36,077 nt of DNA from Coleofasciculaceae cyanobacterium RL_1_1. Its GTDB lineage: Bacteria > Cyanobacteriota > Cyanobacteriia > Cyanobacteriales > Geitlerinemataceae. The notes beneath the pieces are model-generated. The model was not told the DNA's origin. It saw nothing but the letters and a program-made list of their open reading frames with translations, and ran no database searches. Each line of letters begins with the position of its first letter. Position 1 is the stretch's first letter. The stretch is from positions 1 to 36,077 of the forward strand of contig JAAUPN010000010.1 in assembly GCA_012033105.1 (NCBI GenBank), in the 5' to 3' direction. The position numbers and the translations under genes were made by a program. Below, in pieces: positions 1 through 7,869 of the stretch.

Positions 1-475
1 CCCAAAAACGGAAAACCGACGATCGCACGCAGACGATGCCACGCTGACAGGGACGAAAAAGGCATGAGATTTAGTCGTACGGTGAGGGTTGGAAGCGCAA
101 GTTATATCTTACGTCTACGGTGAATTTGCTGCTTTTCCGATACTTTAGCAAGCAAACAGGGCGGAATCACAGACGAAATCACAGACGAAATCAGCAACGA
201 CCAGCAGCAGAGCATTCCACCATTTTTCTGCTGCGATTTGAAGCGATCCCCCCTAAAAGTTACAGCATCTGTATTCTGCGGTCAGTGATATCGAATCTGT
301 CGAAACAACGATCGCGGTTTCGTGTTTCATGACCGCGTTGTTATGTGAATTGACTGAATTGACTGAAACACCACTGAAATACTTTGGAACCCTGCGAATG
401 TCATCCCGATACAGCTCTACTCCTCTCCACCAAACCGGCACAAACTGGGGGACGATCGCCCTTCAATCCATCCAG
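1..475. other. Non-coding left end, no gene recognised
   Basis: No reading frame here looks like a real protein. The longest plus-strand frame (120-332) is rich in Arg, Asn and Ser and has no recognisable domain. A 12-base unit (atcacagacgaa) is repeated in tandem at 166-177 and 178-189. The frame of the following ggt gene stays open back to 329, but the upstream residues do not look like a signal peptide, so I leave this stretch as the ggt leader region. Confidence 0.5.
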
Positions 476-2290
476 ATGAAAACCTTGCTAGGTAAAGCGA
501 TCACCTTGCCCCTGATTGCCTTACCCGCGATCGCCTTGCTTACCATGTCCCCGCGATCGGTGGGCGCGATCGAGCCTGACGCCTCGACTTCCTCGACACT
601 TCAACCCTCGCCCGTCCGAGCGAACACCGGCATGGTCACCGCTGCCCATCCCCTCGCCAGTGAAGCCGGAGTCTCGATCTTGCAGGCGGGAGGGAATGCG
701 ATCGACGCGGCGATCGCCACCGCCTTCGCCATTTCGGTATTGGAACCCTACTCGGCGGGGATCGGAGGCGGTGGCTTTCTGTTGATCTATGACGCGGCAA
801 CCCGAGAGGTGCGATCGCTCGATTTTCGGGAACGCGCCCCGATCGCAGCGACGGCGGAGATGTATCTCGATGGGAACGGTGAGCCGACGGAGAGCAGCCG
901 CAGTGGTCACCGTGCCGTGGCCGTGCCAGGAACGGTCGCGGGGTTATACGCAGCCCATCAGCGCTATGGTCAGTTGCCGTGGGCGGAGGTGGTACAACCG
1001 GCGATCGAACTCGCAGAATCTGGGTTTGAGCTGGGTGAGCGGTTTGCACGATCGCTCAACTGGCGAGCCTCAACGTTATTGAGCAATCCCGCTGCCCGTG
1101 CGGTGTTTAGTCGTGATGGTGAGTCCGATACGCTTTACACCAGTGGCGATCAGTTTGTGCAGCCAGATCTAGCGGCGACGCTACGCCGTCTGGCTCGCGA
1201 TCCCGCTGATTTTTATCACGGTCAAACTGCCGCTGCGATCGTGGCGGATATGGCGGCCAATGGTGGCCTGATCACCCAGACGGATCTCGATCGCTACGAA
1301 CCGATCTGGCGTGATCCCGTTTGCGGTGTCTTTCAGCTAGATCGCGCCAACCCCGACCAATTTCGCGTCTGTGCCATGGCTCCCCCCTCCTCTGGTGGTG
1401 TGCATCTGTTGCAAATTCTCCGCCTACTCGAACCGCTCGATCTGGCAAATCAGAACGCGACGCAAGGGGCGCATCTTCTGATCGAAGCGATGAAAATTGC
1501 CTACGCCGATCGAGCGTACTATCTCGGTGATCCGGATTTCGTGGATGTACCCGTAACCGAGCTGATTTCGCCCGAGTATCTCGATCGGCGTCGCGCTGAA
1601 ATCGAGCCTGATCGCGCCCGTGCCGCTGAGGAAGTCTACGCCGCTGACCCGGCGTTGATTGAACGGCTGACGATCGAATCTCGCGACACGACTCACCTGT
1701 CGGTCGTAGATGGCGATCGCAATGCAGCGAGTTTGACGTTTACGGTGAATGGTGGCTTTGGTGCGGGGATCGTCGCCGCCGGTACGGGCATTGTTTTGAA
1801 TAACGAGATGGACGATTTTTCGATCGCGCCCGGTGTGCCGAACCTCTACGGTCTGATCGGTGGTGAGGCCAACGCGATCGCCGCTCGCAAGACGCCTCTA
1901 TCGAGCATGACCCCAACGATCATCACCGACACCGATGCCAATCTACGCCTCGTCGTCGGCGCTCCCGGTGGTAGTACCATCATCACCACCGTTGCCCAAA
2001 TTTTGCTGCATTCACTGGTCTACGATCGCGATATCGCCACCGCGATCGCCGCGCCGCGTCTCCACCATCAATGGCAACCGGATATCCTCCGCCTCGAAGC
2101 CGACTTCGACCCGGCGATCATCCGCGATCTGCAAGCCCTTGGTCACGTCTTAGTGCCTGGTGGAAGTTGGGGCAATGCCAACGCGATCGAGGTTATCCCA
2201 GCCAACATCATTCCAGGATCAGGACTGCGACCCGATTACTTAGAGGGATCGATCGACCCGCGTGGAGATGGACTCGTCCAGGGTTTTTAG
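476..2290 (+). CDS. ggt: Gamma-glutamyltransferase (glutathione hydrolase)
   Basis: Gamma-glutamyltranspeptidase cleaves the gamma-glutamyl bond of glutathione and related peptides and can transfer the glutamyl group. The precursor self-cleaves into large and small subunits. I chose the ATG at 476 because it begins a clear Sec signal peptide (MKTLLGKAITLPLIALPAIA...SVGA), giving 604 aa. The frame is open back to 329. The N-terminal part shows the family pattern ASEAGVSILQAGGNAIDAAIA and GGGGFLL. The maturation site is DTTHLSVVD, with the nucleophile Thr at about residue 406. The small subunit shows LNNEMDDF and the PLSSMTPTI and GAPGGSTIITT blocks. Length is usual for the family and the frame is intact. 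The product is probably periplasmic. It appears to stand alone. Confidence 0.95.
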   Translation: MKTLLGKAITLPLIALPAIALLTMSPRSVGAIEPDASTSSTLQPSPVRANTGMVTAAHPLASEAGVSILQAGGNAIDAAIATAFAISVLEPYSAGIGGGGFLLIYDAATREVRSLDFRERAPIAATAEMYLDGNGEPTESSRSGHRAVAVPGTVAGLYAAHQRYGQLPWAEVVQPAIELAESGFELGERFARSLNWRASTLLSNPAARAVFSRDGESDTLYTSGDQFVQPDLAATLRRLARDPADFYHGQTAAAIVADMAANGGLITQTDLDRYEPIWRDPVCGVFQLDRANPDQFRVCAMAPPSSGGVHLLQILRLLEPLDLANQNATQGAHLLIEAMKIAYADRAYYLGDPDFVDVPVTELISPEYLDRRRAEIEPDRARAAEEVYAADPALIERLTIESRDTTHLSVVDGDRNAASLTFTVNGGFGAGIVAAGTGIVLNNEMDDFSIAPGVPNLYGLIGGEANAIAARKTPLSSMTPTIITDTDANLRLVVGAPGGSTIITTVAQILLHSLVYDRDIATAIAAPRLHHQWQPDILRLEADFDPAIIRDLQALGHVLVPGGSWGNANAIEVIPANIIPGSGLRPDYLEGSIDPRGDGLVQGF

Positions 2291-2355
2291 GGAGAACTCT
2301 GCGGGTTGAATCACGCCTTTGAAACAATCGCGCGATCAATGTGGTCACCATGATG

Positions 2356-2386
2356 TTGAGCGCAAATCTTACGGTTTGACGCTCAA
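2356..2386. repeat. Short inverted repeat downstream of ggt
   Basis: The arms ttgagcg (2356-2362) and cgctcaa (2380-2386) are perfect complements with a 17-base loop, about 65 bases after the ggt stop. There is no T-run, so a terminator role is only possible. Confidence 0.3.
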
Positions 2387-2492
2387 ACGGTCTGAATGCA
2401 GATTTTAGTCTGAGAAACTGGATCTGAACCCGAAGTCCTAAACTGACAGTTTCATCCCGCCCATCGATCGTCCATCACCTTCAGCAATCACC

Positions 2493-2717
2493 ATGTCTCA
2501 ACTGATGCTTTTCTTTGGAGCCTTGATCGTGTCATGGCTCATTTTTGCTTGGTTAATGAACGTTGTAAAGACCACACTTTCCACCGCTCTGATGCTCGCA
2601 GCACTGATTATGCTGCTACAGGTGGGCTTTGGAATCGATATACCAATGCTCCTCAAAGCAATCTTTGCCTTACCCCAAATTTTGCTTGATCTTCTCAGCC
2701 AAATGTTCAGCGGGTGA
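2493..2717 (+). CDS. Small conserved membrane protein, unknown function
   Basis: This 74-aa protein is almost entirely hydrophobic. One segment covers about residues 4-24 (LMLFFGALIVSWLIFAWLM), a second about 30-48 (STALMLAALIMLLQVGF), and an amphipathic C-terminal stretch covers about 52-72. It resembles small membrane proteins found widely in cyanobacteria, but I do not know a function. The ATG follows 'aatcacc' with a weak ribosome-binding site. It sits alone between ggt and the convergent DUF2993 gene. Confidence 0.6.
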   Translation: MSQLMLFFGALIVSWLIFAWLMNVVKTTLSTALMLAALIMLLQVGFGIDIPMLLKAIFALPQILLDLLSQMFSG

Positions 2718-2827
2718 TGATATCACCGTGAATTGTGCTGGCGTATCCCGCTGGACATTTGGCTGGGTTAATCTCCGTTCAATCATCAATTCTGAGGCTT
2801 AAGATTTGAACTCTGATGCTTGAAACT

Positions 2828-2853
2828 TGATCATTGGAACTGATCATTGGAAC
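2828..2853. repeat. 13-base tandem duplication
   Basis: tgatcattggaac occurs twice head to tail (2828-2840 and 2841-2853) and ends exactly next to the stop codon of the minus-strand DUF2993 gene. It is probably replication slippage. Confidence 0.6.
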
Positions 2854-3657
2854 TTAGCCCGATTTGCCCTGACGTGGAAAATATTCCACCTGGGCATAAC
2901 CACCAAACACGAGATTTGATCCCTCGGTTTCGAGACGGTTGAGCCGGAGCGTGATGCCGTCGAGGTCGAAACGATCGAGGTCTACCATGTCGTTGAGCAG
3001 GAGCATCATGGCGTTGATGAGCGAAATCGCATCCGTATGATGTTGCTCGGGAATGTCCTCAAGGTGAATCTGCGGTTCACCAAATTCCACCTTGCGGCGA
3101 CGCTTGACGCTCACTTTGGTGGTGAACTTCAGCGGTAGGCGCGGACAACCTGGGCCTTTTGCCGTAGCGGCGATCGTCACGCTTGTATTCGCGCCAAGCG
3201 TCATCGAGACATCCTCAAACGACACCAGACTCAGCGCCCAACTGCCGGTCAAGCCATCGAGATCGAGGTTCTCAAGGCGCTTTTTAACGAGGTCTGCTTC
3301 AAAAGAGCGTGTTAAACCCGCCTCGCTGAGAACCACACGAGCGATCGCTTGCGTAGGCTGCTTGAGCTTGAGCTGACCGGCGAGTACAGAACTGGGGTCG
3401 ATCGCCACAGCATCGGTCTCGAACGACATTTCAGCGATCGGAAACTGATTGCGGATCACCAGATCGCGACCCTGCATTTTGAAACCGTCGATCGCGCCTT
3501 GGAGCAGCTTGCTCGGCGGATGGCAGCGGATATTCACATCGATCGAGCCACATTCGCTAAACAAACGGGCGATCGACTGGCTGGCAACAGAATCGAGGAG
3601 TTGTTCGCCCCAATCACTACCAGATTGCCAGTTATTTCCGGAAAAACTCCCAAACAT
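2854..3657 (-). CDS. DUF2993 (LmeA-like) lipid-binding protein
   Basis: This 267-aa protein matches the cyanobacterial DUF2993 pattern. An N-terminal helix is followed by SIDVNIRCHPPSKLLQG, then the repeating beta-strand blocks GRDLVIRNQFPIAEMSFETDAVAIDP and the C-terminal LRLNRLETEGSNLVFGGYAQVEYFP. Mycobacterial LmeA of this family binds phospholipid. The cyanobacterial role is not established, so membrane-lipid handling is only inferred. There is no clear signal peptide at the chosen ATG (MFGSFSGNNW). It is transcribed away from rimM. Confidence 0.75.
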   Translation of the reverse strand: MFGSFSGNNWQSGSDWGEQLLDSVASQSIARLFSECGSIDVNIRCHPPSKLLQGAIDGFKMQGRDLVIRNQFPIAEMSFETDAVAIDPSSVLAGQLKLKQPTQAIARVVLSEAGLTRSFEADLVKKRLENLDLDGLTGSWALSLVSFEDVSMTLGANTSVTIAATAKGPGCPRLPLKFTTKVSVKRRRKVEFGEPQIHLEDIPEQHHTDAISLINAMMLLLNDMVDLDRFDLDGITLRLNRLETEGSNLVFGGYAQVEYFPRQGKSG

Positions 3658-3960
3658 GCGTGATGCAACGATAGGTCTAAGTACCTAGGCGGGACGACAG
3701 AGTCTCTTTGTTTGTAACAAGATCTAAAGATTCTTGCAATTCGTAAATCCCTACCATGGGTCTAAATTGGCTTGCTGTTTCAGCTTTGGTTCTCAGTTTA
3801 TCGCCATGAGGTGACTCGATTTCCCGAGATTTCGAGACCGTACCGCAAAACGATCCTGGAGGTTCGGTCACGCGATCGCGTCTAAATCTAAAATCGATCT
3901 CGTCGCGTGCTGTGTTTTTTGGACACTGCAATCCATGCGACGCCCTCTTATTGCAACGTT
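3658..3960. other. Divergent intergenic region between the DUF2993 gene and rimM
   Basis: About 300 bases separate two divergently transcribed genes, so promoters for both probably lie here. A minus-strand open frame (3677-3931) has no recognisable family and no clear ribosome-binding site, and I do not call it. I could not pick a confident -10/-35 pair. Confidence 0.4.
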
Positions 3961-4638
3961 ATGACAAGCCCTGCGGACTGGATTGAAATCGGTAAGATTG
4001 TTGGCCCTCAAGGATTACAGGGGCAGTTAAAGGTTTATCCGAGTTCGGATTTTCCGGAGCGGTTTCTGGAACCGGGGACGCGCTGGCTACAGCGACGGGG
4101 GCAACGTGAGCCGGAGCCGATCGAGCTGACCTACGGGCGCGACATTCCCGGAAAGAATCTATTCGTTATCGAAATCGACGGTATAGAAGATCGTGATGAG
4201 GCGGAAGCCCTACGCGATGCGGTGCTCTACGTGCCGAGTGACGATCGACCGGAACTCGAAGAGGGTGAATTTCATGTGATGGATTTGATCGGGCTGGTGG
4301 CGCTGAACCACGAGACGGGCGATCAGATCGGTGTGGTGACGGATGTGATGTCTTCGGCGAGTGATTTACTGTCGATCGAGCTGGATACGCCGATTGTGCC
4401 GCAGGATACCTCGTCGAGTAAGCGACGATTGCGCCGCAAGCAAAAACCCCTCAAACCCCAAACCCACGTGCTGATCCCGTTCGTGGAGGCGATCGTGCCG
4501 ATCGTGGATGTGGCGGGTGGCTGTGTGCGAATTGTGCCGGTTCCGGGCTTAATTGACGATCGCAGCGTCACGATTCGCGAGGAAGAGCCTGATCCAGCAG
4601 AGACGGAGGAGATCCCGGAGGAGATCTCAGGCAGCTAG
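3961..4638 (+). CDS. rimM: Ribosome maturation factor RimM
   Basis: RimM binds the 30S assembly intermediate through S19 and helps process 16S rRNA. The start at 3961 (MTSPADWIEIGKIVGPQG) gives 225 aa and places the family's N-terminal motif correctly. The RimM domain shows IGKIVGPQGLQGQLKVYPSSDFPERF. The C-terminal PRC-barrel begins near EEGEFHVMDLIGLVAL and ends VPGLID. Between the barrel strands lies a basic, Ser-rich insertion (SSSKRRLRRKQKPLK), and the tail is acidic (EEEPDPAETEEIPEE), which makes it longer than the E. coli protein. The stop codon overlaps the first bases of a perfect palindrome. Confidence 0.93.
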   Translation: MTSPADWIEIGKIVGPQGLQGQLKVYPSSDFPERFLEPGTRWLQRRGQREPEPIELTYGRDIPGKNLFVIEIDGIEDRDEAEALRDAVLYVPSDDRPELEEGEFHVMDLIGLVALNHETGDQIGVVTDVMSSASDLLSIELDTPIVPQDTSSSKRRLRRKQKPLKPQTHVLIPFVEAIVPIVDVAGGCVRIVPVPGLIDDRSVTIREEEPDPAETEEIPEEISGS

Positions 4639-4669
4639 ACCTTTGAGGTTTTGGAAACCTCAAAGGTCT
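4637..4669. repeat. Palindromic repeat, copy 1
   Basis: The perfect 15-base arms AGACCTTTGAGGTTT (4637-4651) and AAACCTCAAAGGTCT (4655-4669) have a 3-base spacer. The first arm overlaps the rimM stop codon. Related palindromes are at 10777-10809 and 13794-13826. As RNA it would form a strong hairpin and could end or protect the rimM transcript. Confidence 0.85.
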
Positions 4670-4708
4670 GACAGTAGTGCGATCGAGTGATTAAACAGTG
4701 ATTAAACA

Positions 4709-4738
4709 TGGTGGGCGATGCTCACCCTACTATTTTTT
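4709..4738 (+). terminator. Possible rimM terminator
   Basis: ggtgggc-gat-gctcacc forms a 7-base stem (one G-U pair) and is followed by ctactatttttt. The hairpin-plus-T-run shape fits a factor-independent terminator. The next gene starts only a few bases later, so it could also act as an attenuator. Confidence 0.4.
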
Positions 4739-4742
4739 GATT

Positions 4743-5123
4743 ATGCCTAACCTTCAATCCGCTGAATTTCTCTCACCTGAAGACTCCGCACGGGTCGATG
4801 CAGCTCTGTTGACGAATCAAGATAAATTTCTCGCGCGTCTGGCGATTTATGCGCTGCGATCGCTGCGTCAGGTTTCGGCGGAACTGCAACAGCCGATCGA
4901 GCAGATCAACGCCCAGCAAATTAGCGATTGGGTTAGTCGCGACCCGGCGATCCAAGAGACGATCGATCCTGATGCTAGTTTTACTGCCTTTTTTACCAAT
5001 CTTGTGATCGCAGCTCGTACCAAACTCGATGCCGCTGCCGCCGTCAGCCAAACCCCGCTTGATGCCCTGACGATCGAGCAGACGATCGCCTGGTTTGAAA
5101 GCCAAGGCAAACCCGAGGCATAA
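4743..5123 (+). CDS. Conserved hypothetical protein
   Basis: This 126-aa soluble protein starts at ATG 4743 (MPNLQSAEFLSPEDSARVDAAL). It looks mostly helical, with blocks such as DKFLARLAIYALRSLRQVS and IEQINAQQISDWVSRDP. I do not recognise a characterised domain, though the look is that of a cyanobacterial conserved protein. The frame also remains open upstream to 4698, but that part overlaps the hairpin and T-run. It lies between rimM and miaB on the same strand. Confidence 0.6.
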   Translation: MPNLQSAEFLSPEDSARVDAALLTNQDKFLARLAIYALRSLRQVSAELQQPIEQINAQQISDWVSRDPAIQETIDPDASFTAFFTNLVIAARTKLDAAAAVSQTPLDALTIEQTIAWFESQGKPEA

Positions 5124-5240
5124 CCCAAGATCTCAGCTCAATGAATCGATCCGTCCTGATCGCAAACGCCGTACACTAAAAGCTACACAAATCGTCGCAC
5201 CGCTCGATCGGGTCACTCTCGATCGTGCCTTCCTAAACCC

Positions 5241-6590
5241 ATGACTGCTTCTCGTCGTTATCACATCACCACCTTCGGCTGTCAGATGAACAAAGCTGAC
5301 TCCGAACGCATGGCGGGCATCCTCGACTCCATGGATTTTCACTGGGTAGACGATCCCAACGATGCCGACCTCGTGCTGTACAACACCTGCACGATTCGCG
5401 ATAACGCCGAGCAAAAGGTCTATTCCTATCTCGGTCGGCAGGCCAAGCGCAAACACGAAAAACCAGATTTAACTCTGGTGGTGGCGGGTTGTGTCGCCCA
5501 GCAAGAAGGCGAGGCGTTGCTGCGTCGCGTGCCGGAGCTAGATCTCGTCATGGGGCCGCAGCACGCCAACCGGCTCGATGATTTGCTGGCTCAAGTTTTT
5601 GCCGGTAACCAAGTGGTCGCCACCGATCCGATTCACATCATCGAAGACATCACCAAACCCCGCCGCGATAGCAAAGTATCGGCTTGGGTGAATGTGATCT
5701 ATGGCTGTAATGAGCGCTGTACCTACTGCGTTGTGCCGGGAGTGCGTGGGGTGGAGCAATCCCGTACACCGGAAGCGATCCGGGCGGAAATGGAGGAGCT
5801 AGCGCGGCAGGGTTACAAGGAGGTGACGCTGCTGGGTCAGAATATCGATGCGTATGGGCGTGATTTGCCCGGTGTGACACCGGAGGGACGCCGCGAAAAT
5901 ACGCTGACGGATTTGCTGTATTACGTCCACGATATTGAGGGGATCGATCGCATCCGCTTCGCCACCAGCCACCCGCGCTATTTTACCGAGCGGCTGATCA
6001 AAGCTTGCTACGAACTGCCGAAGGTTTGCGAGCATTTCCACATTCCCTTCCAGTCCGGCGATAACGACATTCTTAAGGCGATGTCGCGGGGTTATACCCA
6101 GGAGAAATATCGCCGCATTATCGATCTGGTACGTCACTACATGCCGGATGCGTCGATTAGTGCCGATGCGATCGTGGCATTTCCGGGTGAAACGGAAGCG
6201 CAGTTTGAAAACACCATGAAACTGGTGGACGATATCGGGTTTGATCTGCTCAATACTGCTGCTTATTCGCCGCGTCCTGGGACGCCTGCTGCTGAGTGGG
6301 AAAATCAGCTTGATGAAACCACCAAGGCCGATCGGCTCCAGCGGTTAAACCATCTGGTCAGCACGAAAGCTGCCGAGCGATCGCAGCGTTATCTGGGTCG
6401 TGTGGAAGAGGTGATGGTGGAGGATGTGAACCCGCGTGATCCGTCCCAGGTGATGGGTCGGACGCGGGGTAATCGTCTGACGTTTTTTGAAGGGGCGATC
6501 GAGGAGCTGAAGGGTAAGACGATCCCGGTGAAAATTACGACGGTGCGGGCGTTTAGCCTGTCGGGTGAGCCGGTTTACGCGACGGCGTAA
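5241..6590 (+). CDS. miaB: tRNA-2-methylthio-N6-dimethylallyladenosine synthase MiaB
   Basis: MiaB adds the methylthio group to i6A37 of tRNAs reading UNN codons, using S-adenosylmethionine and two iron-sulfur clusters. The 449-aa protein is intact. The N-terminal UPF0004 domain carries Cys14 ([11 protein letters not shown]), Cys50 (NTCTIRDNA) and Cys84 (AGCVAQQ). The radical-SAM motif is CNERCTYC, with Cys156, Cys160 and Cys163. The C-terminal TRAM domain covers about 375-449 and ends [10 protein letters not shown]. Its stop codon is followed within 8 bases by the truncated brnT-like frame. Confidence 0.96.
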   Translation: MTASRRYHITTFGCQMNKADSERMAGILDSMDFHWVDDPNDADLVLYNTCTIRDNAEQKVYSYLGRQAKRKHEKPDLTLVVAGCVAQQEGEALLRRVPELDLVMGPQHANRLDDLLAQVFAGNQVVATDPIHIIEDITKPRRDSKVSAWVNVIYGCNERCTYCVVPGVRGVEQSRTPEAIRAEMEELARQGYKEVTLLGQNIDAYGRDLPGVTPEGRRENTLTDLLYYVHDIEGIDRIRFATSHPRYFTERLIKACYELPKVCEHFHIPFQSGDNDILKAMSRGYTQEKYRRIIDLVRHYMPDASISADAIVAFPGETEAQFENTMKLVDDIGFDLLNTAAYSPRPGTPAAEWENQLDETTKADRLQRLNHLVSTKAAERSQRYLGRVEEVMVEDVNPRDPSQVMGRTRGNRLTFFEGAIEELKGKTIPVKITTVRAFSLSGEPVYATA

Positions 6591-6597
6591 TTGTTCC

Positions 6598-6791
6598 GTG
6601 TTTGACGATTCGTTTTATATGGATTTCTACGATCCCGACCATTCGGAAGCGGAGAATCGTTTTCTGTTGGTTGGAACGTCTTCAGAAAACCGTGTTTTGA
6701 TTGTGTCATACACGGAACGTGGTACTGCAATTCGGCTTATTAGTGCTCGTGAGGCAACGCGACAGGAGCGATATTTGTTGCAGAAGGATGA
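6598..6791 (+). pseudogene. brnT-like toxin remnant, 5'-truncated and frameshifted at its end
   Basis: VFDDSFYMDFYDPDHSEAENRF...SENRVLIVSYTERGTAIRLISAREATRQERY is the C-terminal two thirds of a BrnT-type ribonuclease toxin. The usual start of the family, about 25 residues holding a K-H-G motif, is missing. The recognisable part begins right after the miaB stop, and the only in-frame start is GTG 6598. Near the end, adding one T to the run at 6774-6776 gives ...ERYFVAEG and a stop at 6791, a typical BrnT ending. Without that base the frame runs into the antitoxin. The toxin is probably inactive. Confidence 0.7.
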
Positions 6792-6966
6792 CGATCTGCG
6801 GCCTGAGTACGATCTACGGCGGTTACGGGTACGGCGGTTTGGGTCGCAGCGTCGTAAGTTTGGGGCGATCGTCGAGCTTGACCCGGATATTGCGGAGTTA
6901 TTTCCGAGTGCGGCGGCTGTGAATGAGGCGTTGCGGGCGATCGCGAAGCGGGATCGGGGATCGTGA
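6778..6966 (+). CDS. Antitoxin of the brnT-like module
   Basis: The 62-aa product (MQKDDDLRPEYDLRRLRVRRFG...) has the pattern of small cyanobacterial antitoxins found downstream of BrnT-like genes: an acidic DDDLRPEYD start, a basic middle, then VELDPDIAELFPSAAAVNEALRAI, which resembles a ribbon-helix-helix region. Start TTG 6778 (or 6775) is chosen because AGGAG at 6764-6768 lies 6-9 bases upstream and the start overlaps the toxin end, as is usual. In the sequence as given the frame is continuous with the toxin, so automated calling would make one 133-aa protein. The frame is open to 6966. Confidence 0.6.
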   Translation: MQKDDDLRPEYDLRRLRVRRFGSQRRKFGAIVELDPDIAELFPSAAAVNEALRAIAKRDRGS

Positions 6967-7138
6967 GTTCGAGTGCCGATCGCGTTGCTCACCCTACTGC
7001 CCAATGCACGAAAAGTGTGTGCTGACGATCGCGAGATATGCCGAGGATTGAGGATTATCTTTGGGAAATCTGTTGGTGCGAAGTAGCGCGGTAACGTAGC
7101 AAAATGGGACAGACAGTTTGTTGTTTGTCCTAATTTTT

Positions 7139-7372
7139 ATGCCAACAGTTTTACGGGTTGGAGCTTATCGACTGTATTTCTATAGTCATGAACCAAACGA
7201 GCCGCCACATGTTCATGTTGATCGTGACGGTGACTCGGTTAAGTTCTGGCTATCGCCGGTTAGTCTCGCGAAGAATATTGGTTTCGGCGCTCGCGAGTTG
7301 CGTAAGATAGAGAAAATAGTCAATGAACACCAGGATCTATTACTGGAGGCGTGGAATGGTTACTTCGGTTAA
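7139..7372 (+). CDS. DUF4160 domain protein, probable toxin-antitoxin partner
   Basis: This 77-aa protein starts at ATG 7139. MPTVLRVGAYRLYFYSHEPNEPPHVHVDRDGDSVKFWL is the DUF4160 signature (YRLYFYSxExxEPPHVHV). The C-terminal part, ARELRKIEKIVNEHQDLLLEAWNGYF, is also typical. DUF4160 genes are often followed by DUF2442 genes. The pair is suspected to be a toxin-antitoxin module, but the biochemistry is not something I can read here. The last 17 bases overlap the next gene. Confidence 0.8.
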   Translation: MPTVLRVGAYRLYFYSHEPNEPPHVHVDRDGDSVKFWLSPVSLAKNIGFGARELRKIEKIVNEHQDLLLEAWNGYFG

Positions 7373-7619
7373 GGTTGATGAGCGGGTCAAGGATGTGGCG
7401 TTTGATGATGACTCGATCGCGGTGAGTTTGATGGATGGTCGGGTGATTTCGGTTCCGTTGGTTTGGTTTCCGCGTTTATTGCGGGCGACGCGGGAGGAGC
7501 GGGAGGCTTGGGAGGTTTGTGGTGGTGGCTATGGGTTGCACTGGGAGGCGATCGATGAGGATTTGAGTACGGCGGGGATGTTGCGGGGTGCGACTGTGCC
7601 GGGTGTTAGCGAGCATTAG
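7356..7619 (+). CDS. DUF2442 domain protein, partner of DUF4160
   Basis: This 87-aa protein starts at ATG 7356, inside the end of the DUF4160 gene, in another frame. The overlap suggests coupled translation. The core VAFDDDSIAVSLMDGRVISVPLVWFPRLLRATREERE is the DUF2442 pattern, and GGGYGLHWEAIDEDLSTAGML is its usual ending. Members resemble the NE0471 N-terminal fold and are thought to be antitoxin-like. With the neighbouring brnT remnant this makes two such modules between miaB and gltX. Confidence 0.8.
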   Translation: MVTSVKVDERVKDVAFDDDSIAVSLMDGRVISVPLVWFPRLLRATREEREAWEVCGGGYGLHWEAIDEDLSTAGMLRGATVPGVSEH

Positions 7620-7625
7620 TGGTAG

Positions 7626-7688
7626 GGTGCGTTGCGGCCACGCAAAATATGACCAAAAACGATACCTAATCGATCGCCGTAACGCACC
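7626..7688. repeat. MITE-like intergenic repeat, copy 1
   Basis: The 12-base inverted ends ggtgcgttgcgg (7626-7637) and ccgtaacgcacc (7677-7688) match at 11 of 12 positions and enclose about 40 bases. A degenerate relative is at 9386-9448; both end in taatcgatcgc...cg(c/t)accgaaaat. No coding capacity. Confidence 0.65.
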
Positions 7689-7869
7689 GAAAATGTCTAC
7701 CAGGCAGCTTGTGTTTGTGCATCGTAGATGCAGAACGCAAAAACAATAGAAGATTTGCTTTTTTAGACCCAAGCGATCGATCTCGTGTCAGCATGGTATC
7801 CCGGCAACCCTGCACGGCAATAACAACACCGTTTACGACCAAACCCGATCAAGTCAAGGAGAAAACCCC

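Noticed and set aside
120-332. 70-codon frame at the left end
   Set aside because: Low-complexity Arg/Asn composition caused by a small tandem repeat; no domain.
3677-3931. Minus-strand 84-codon frame between the DUF2993 gene and rimM
   Set aside because: No family resemblance, no clear ribosome-binding site, lies in a divergent promoter region.
6565-6966. A natural brnT-antitoxin fusion protein of 133 aa
   Set aside because: One added T in a T-run restores a normal toxin end and overlapping antitoxin start with its own AGGAG, which is the simpler reading.
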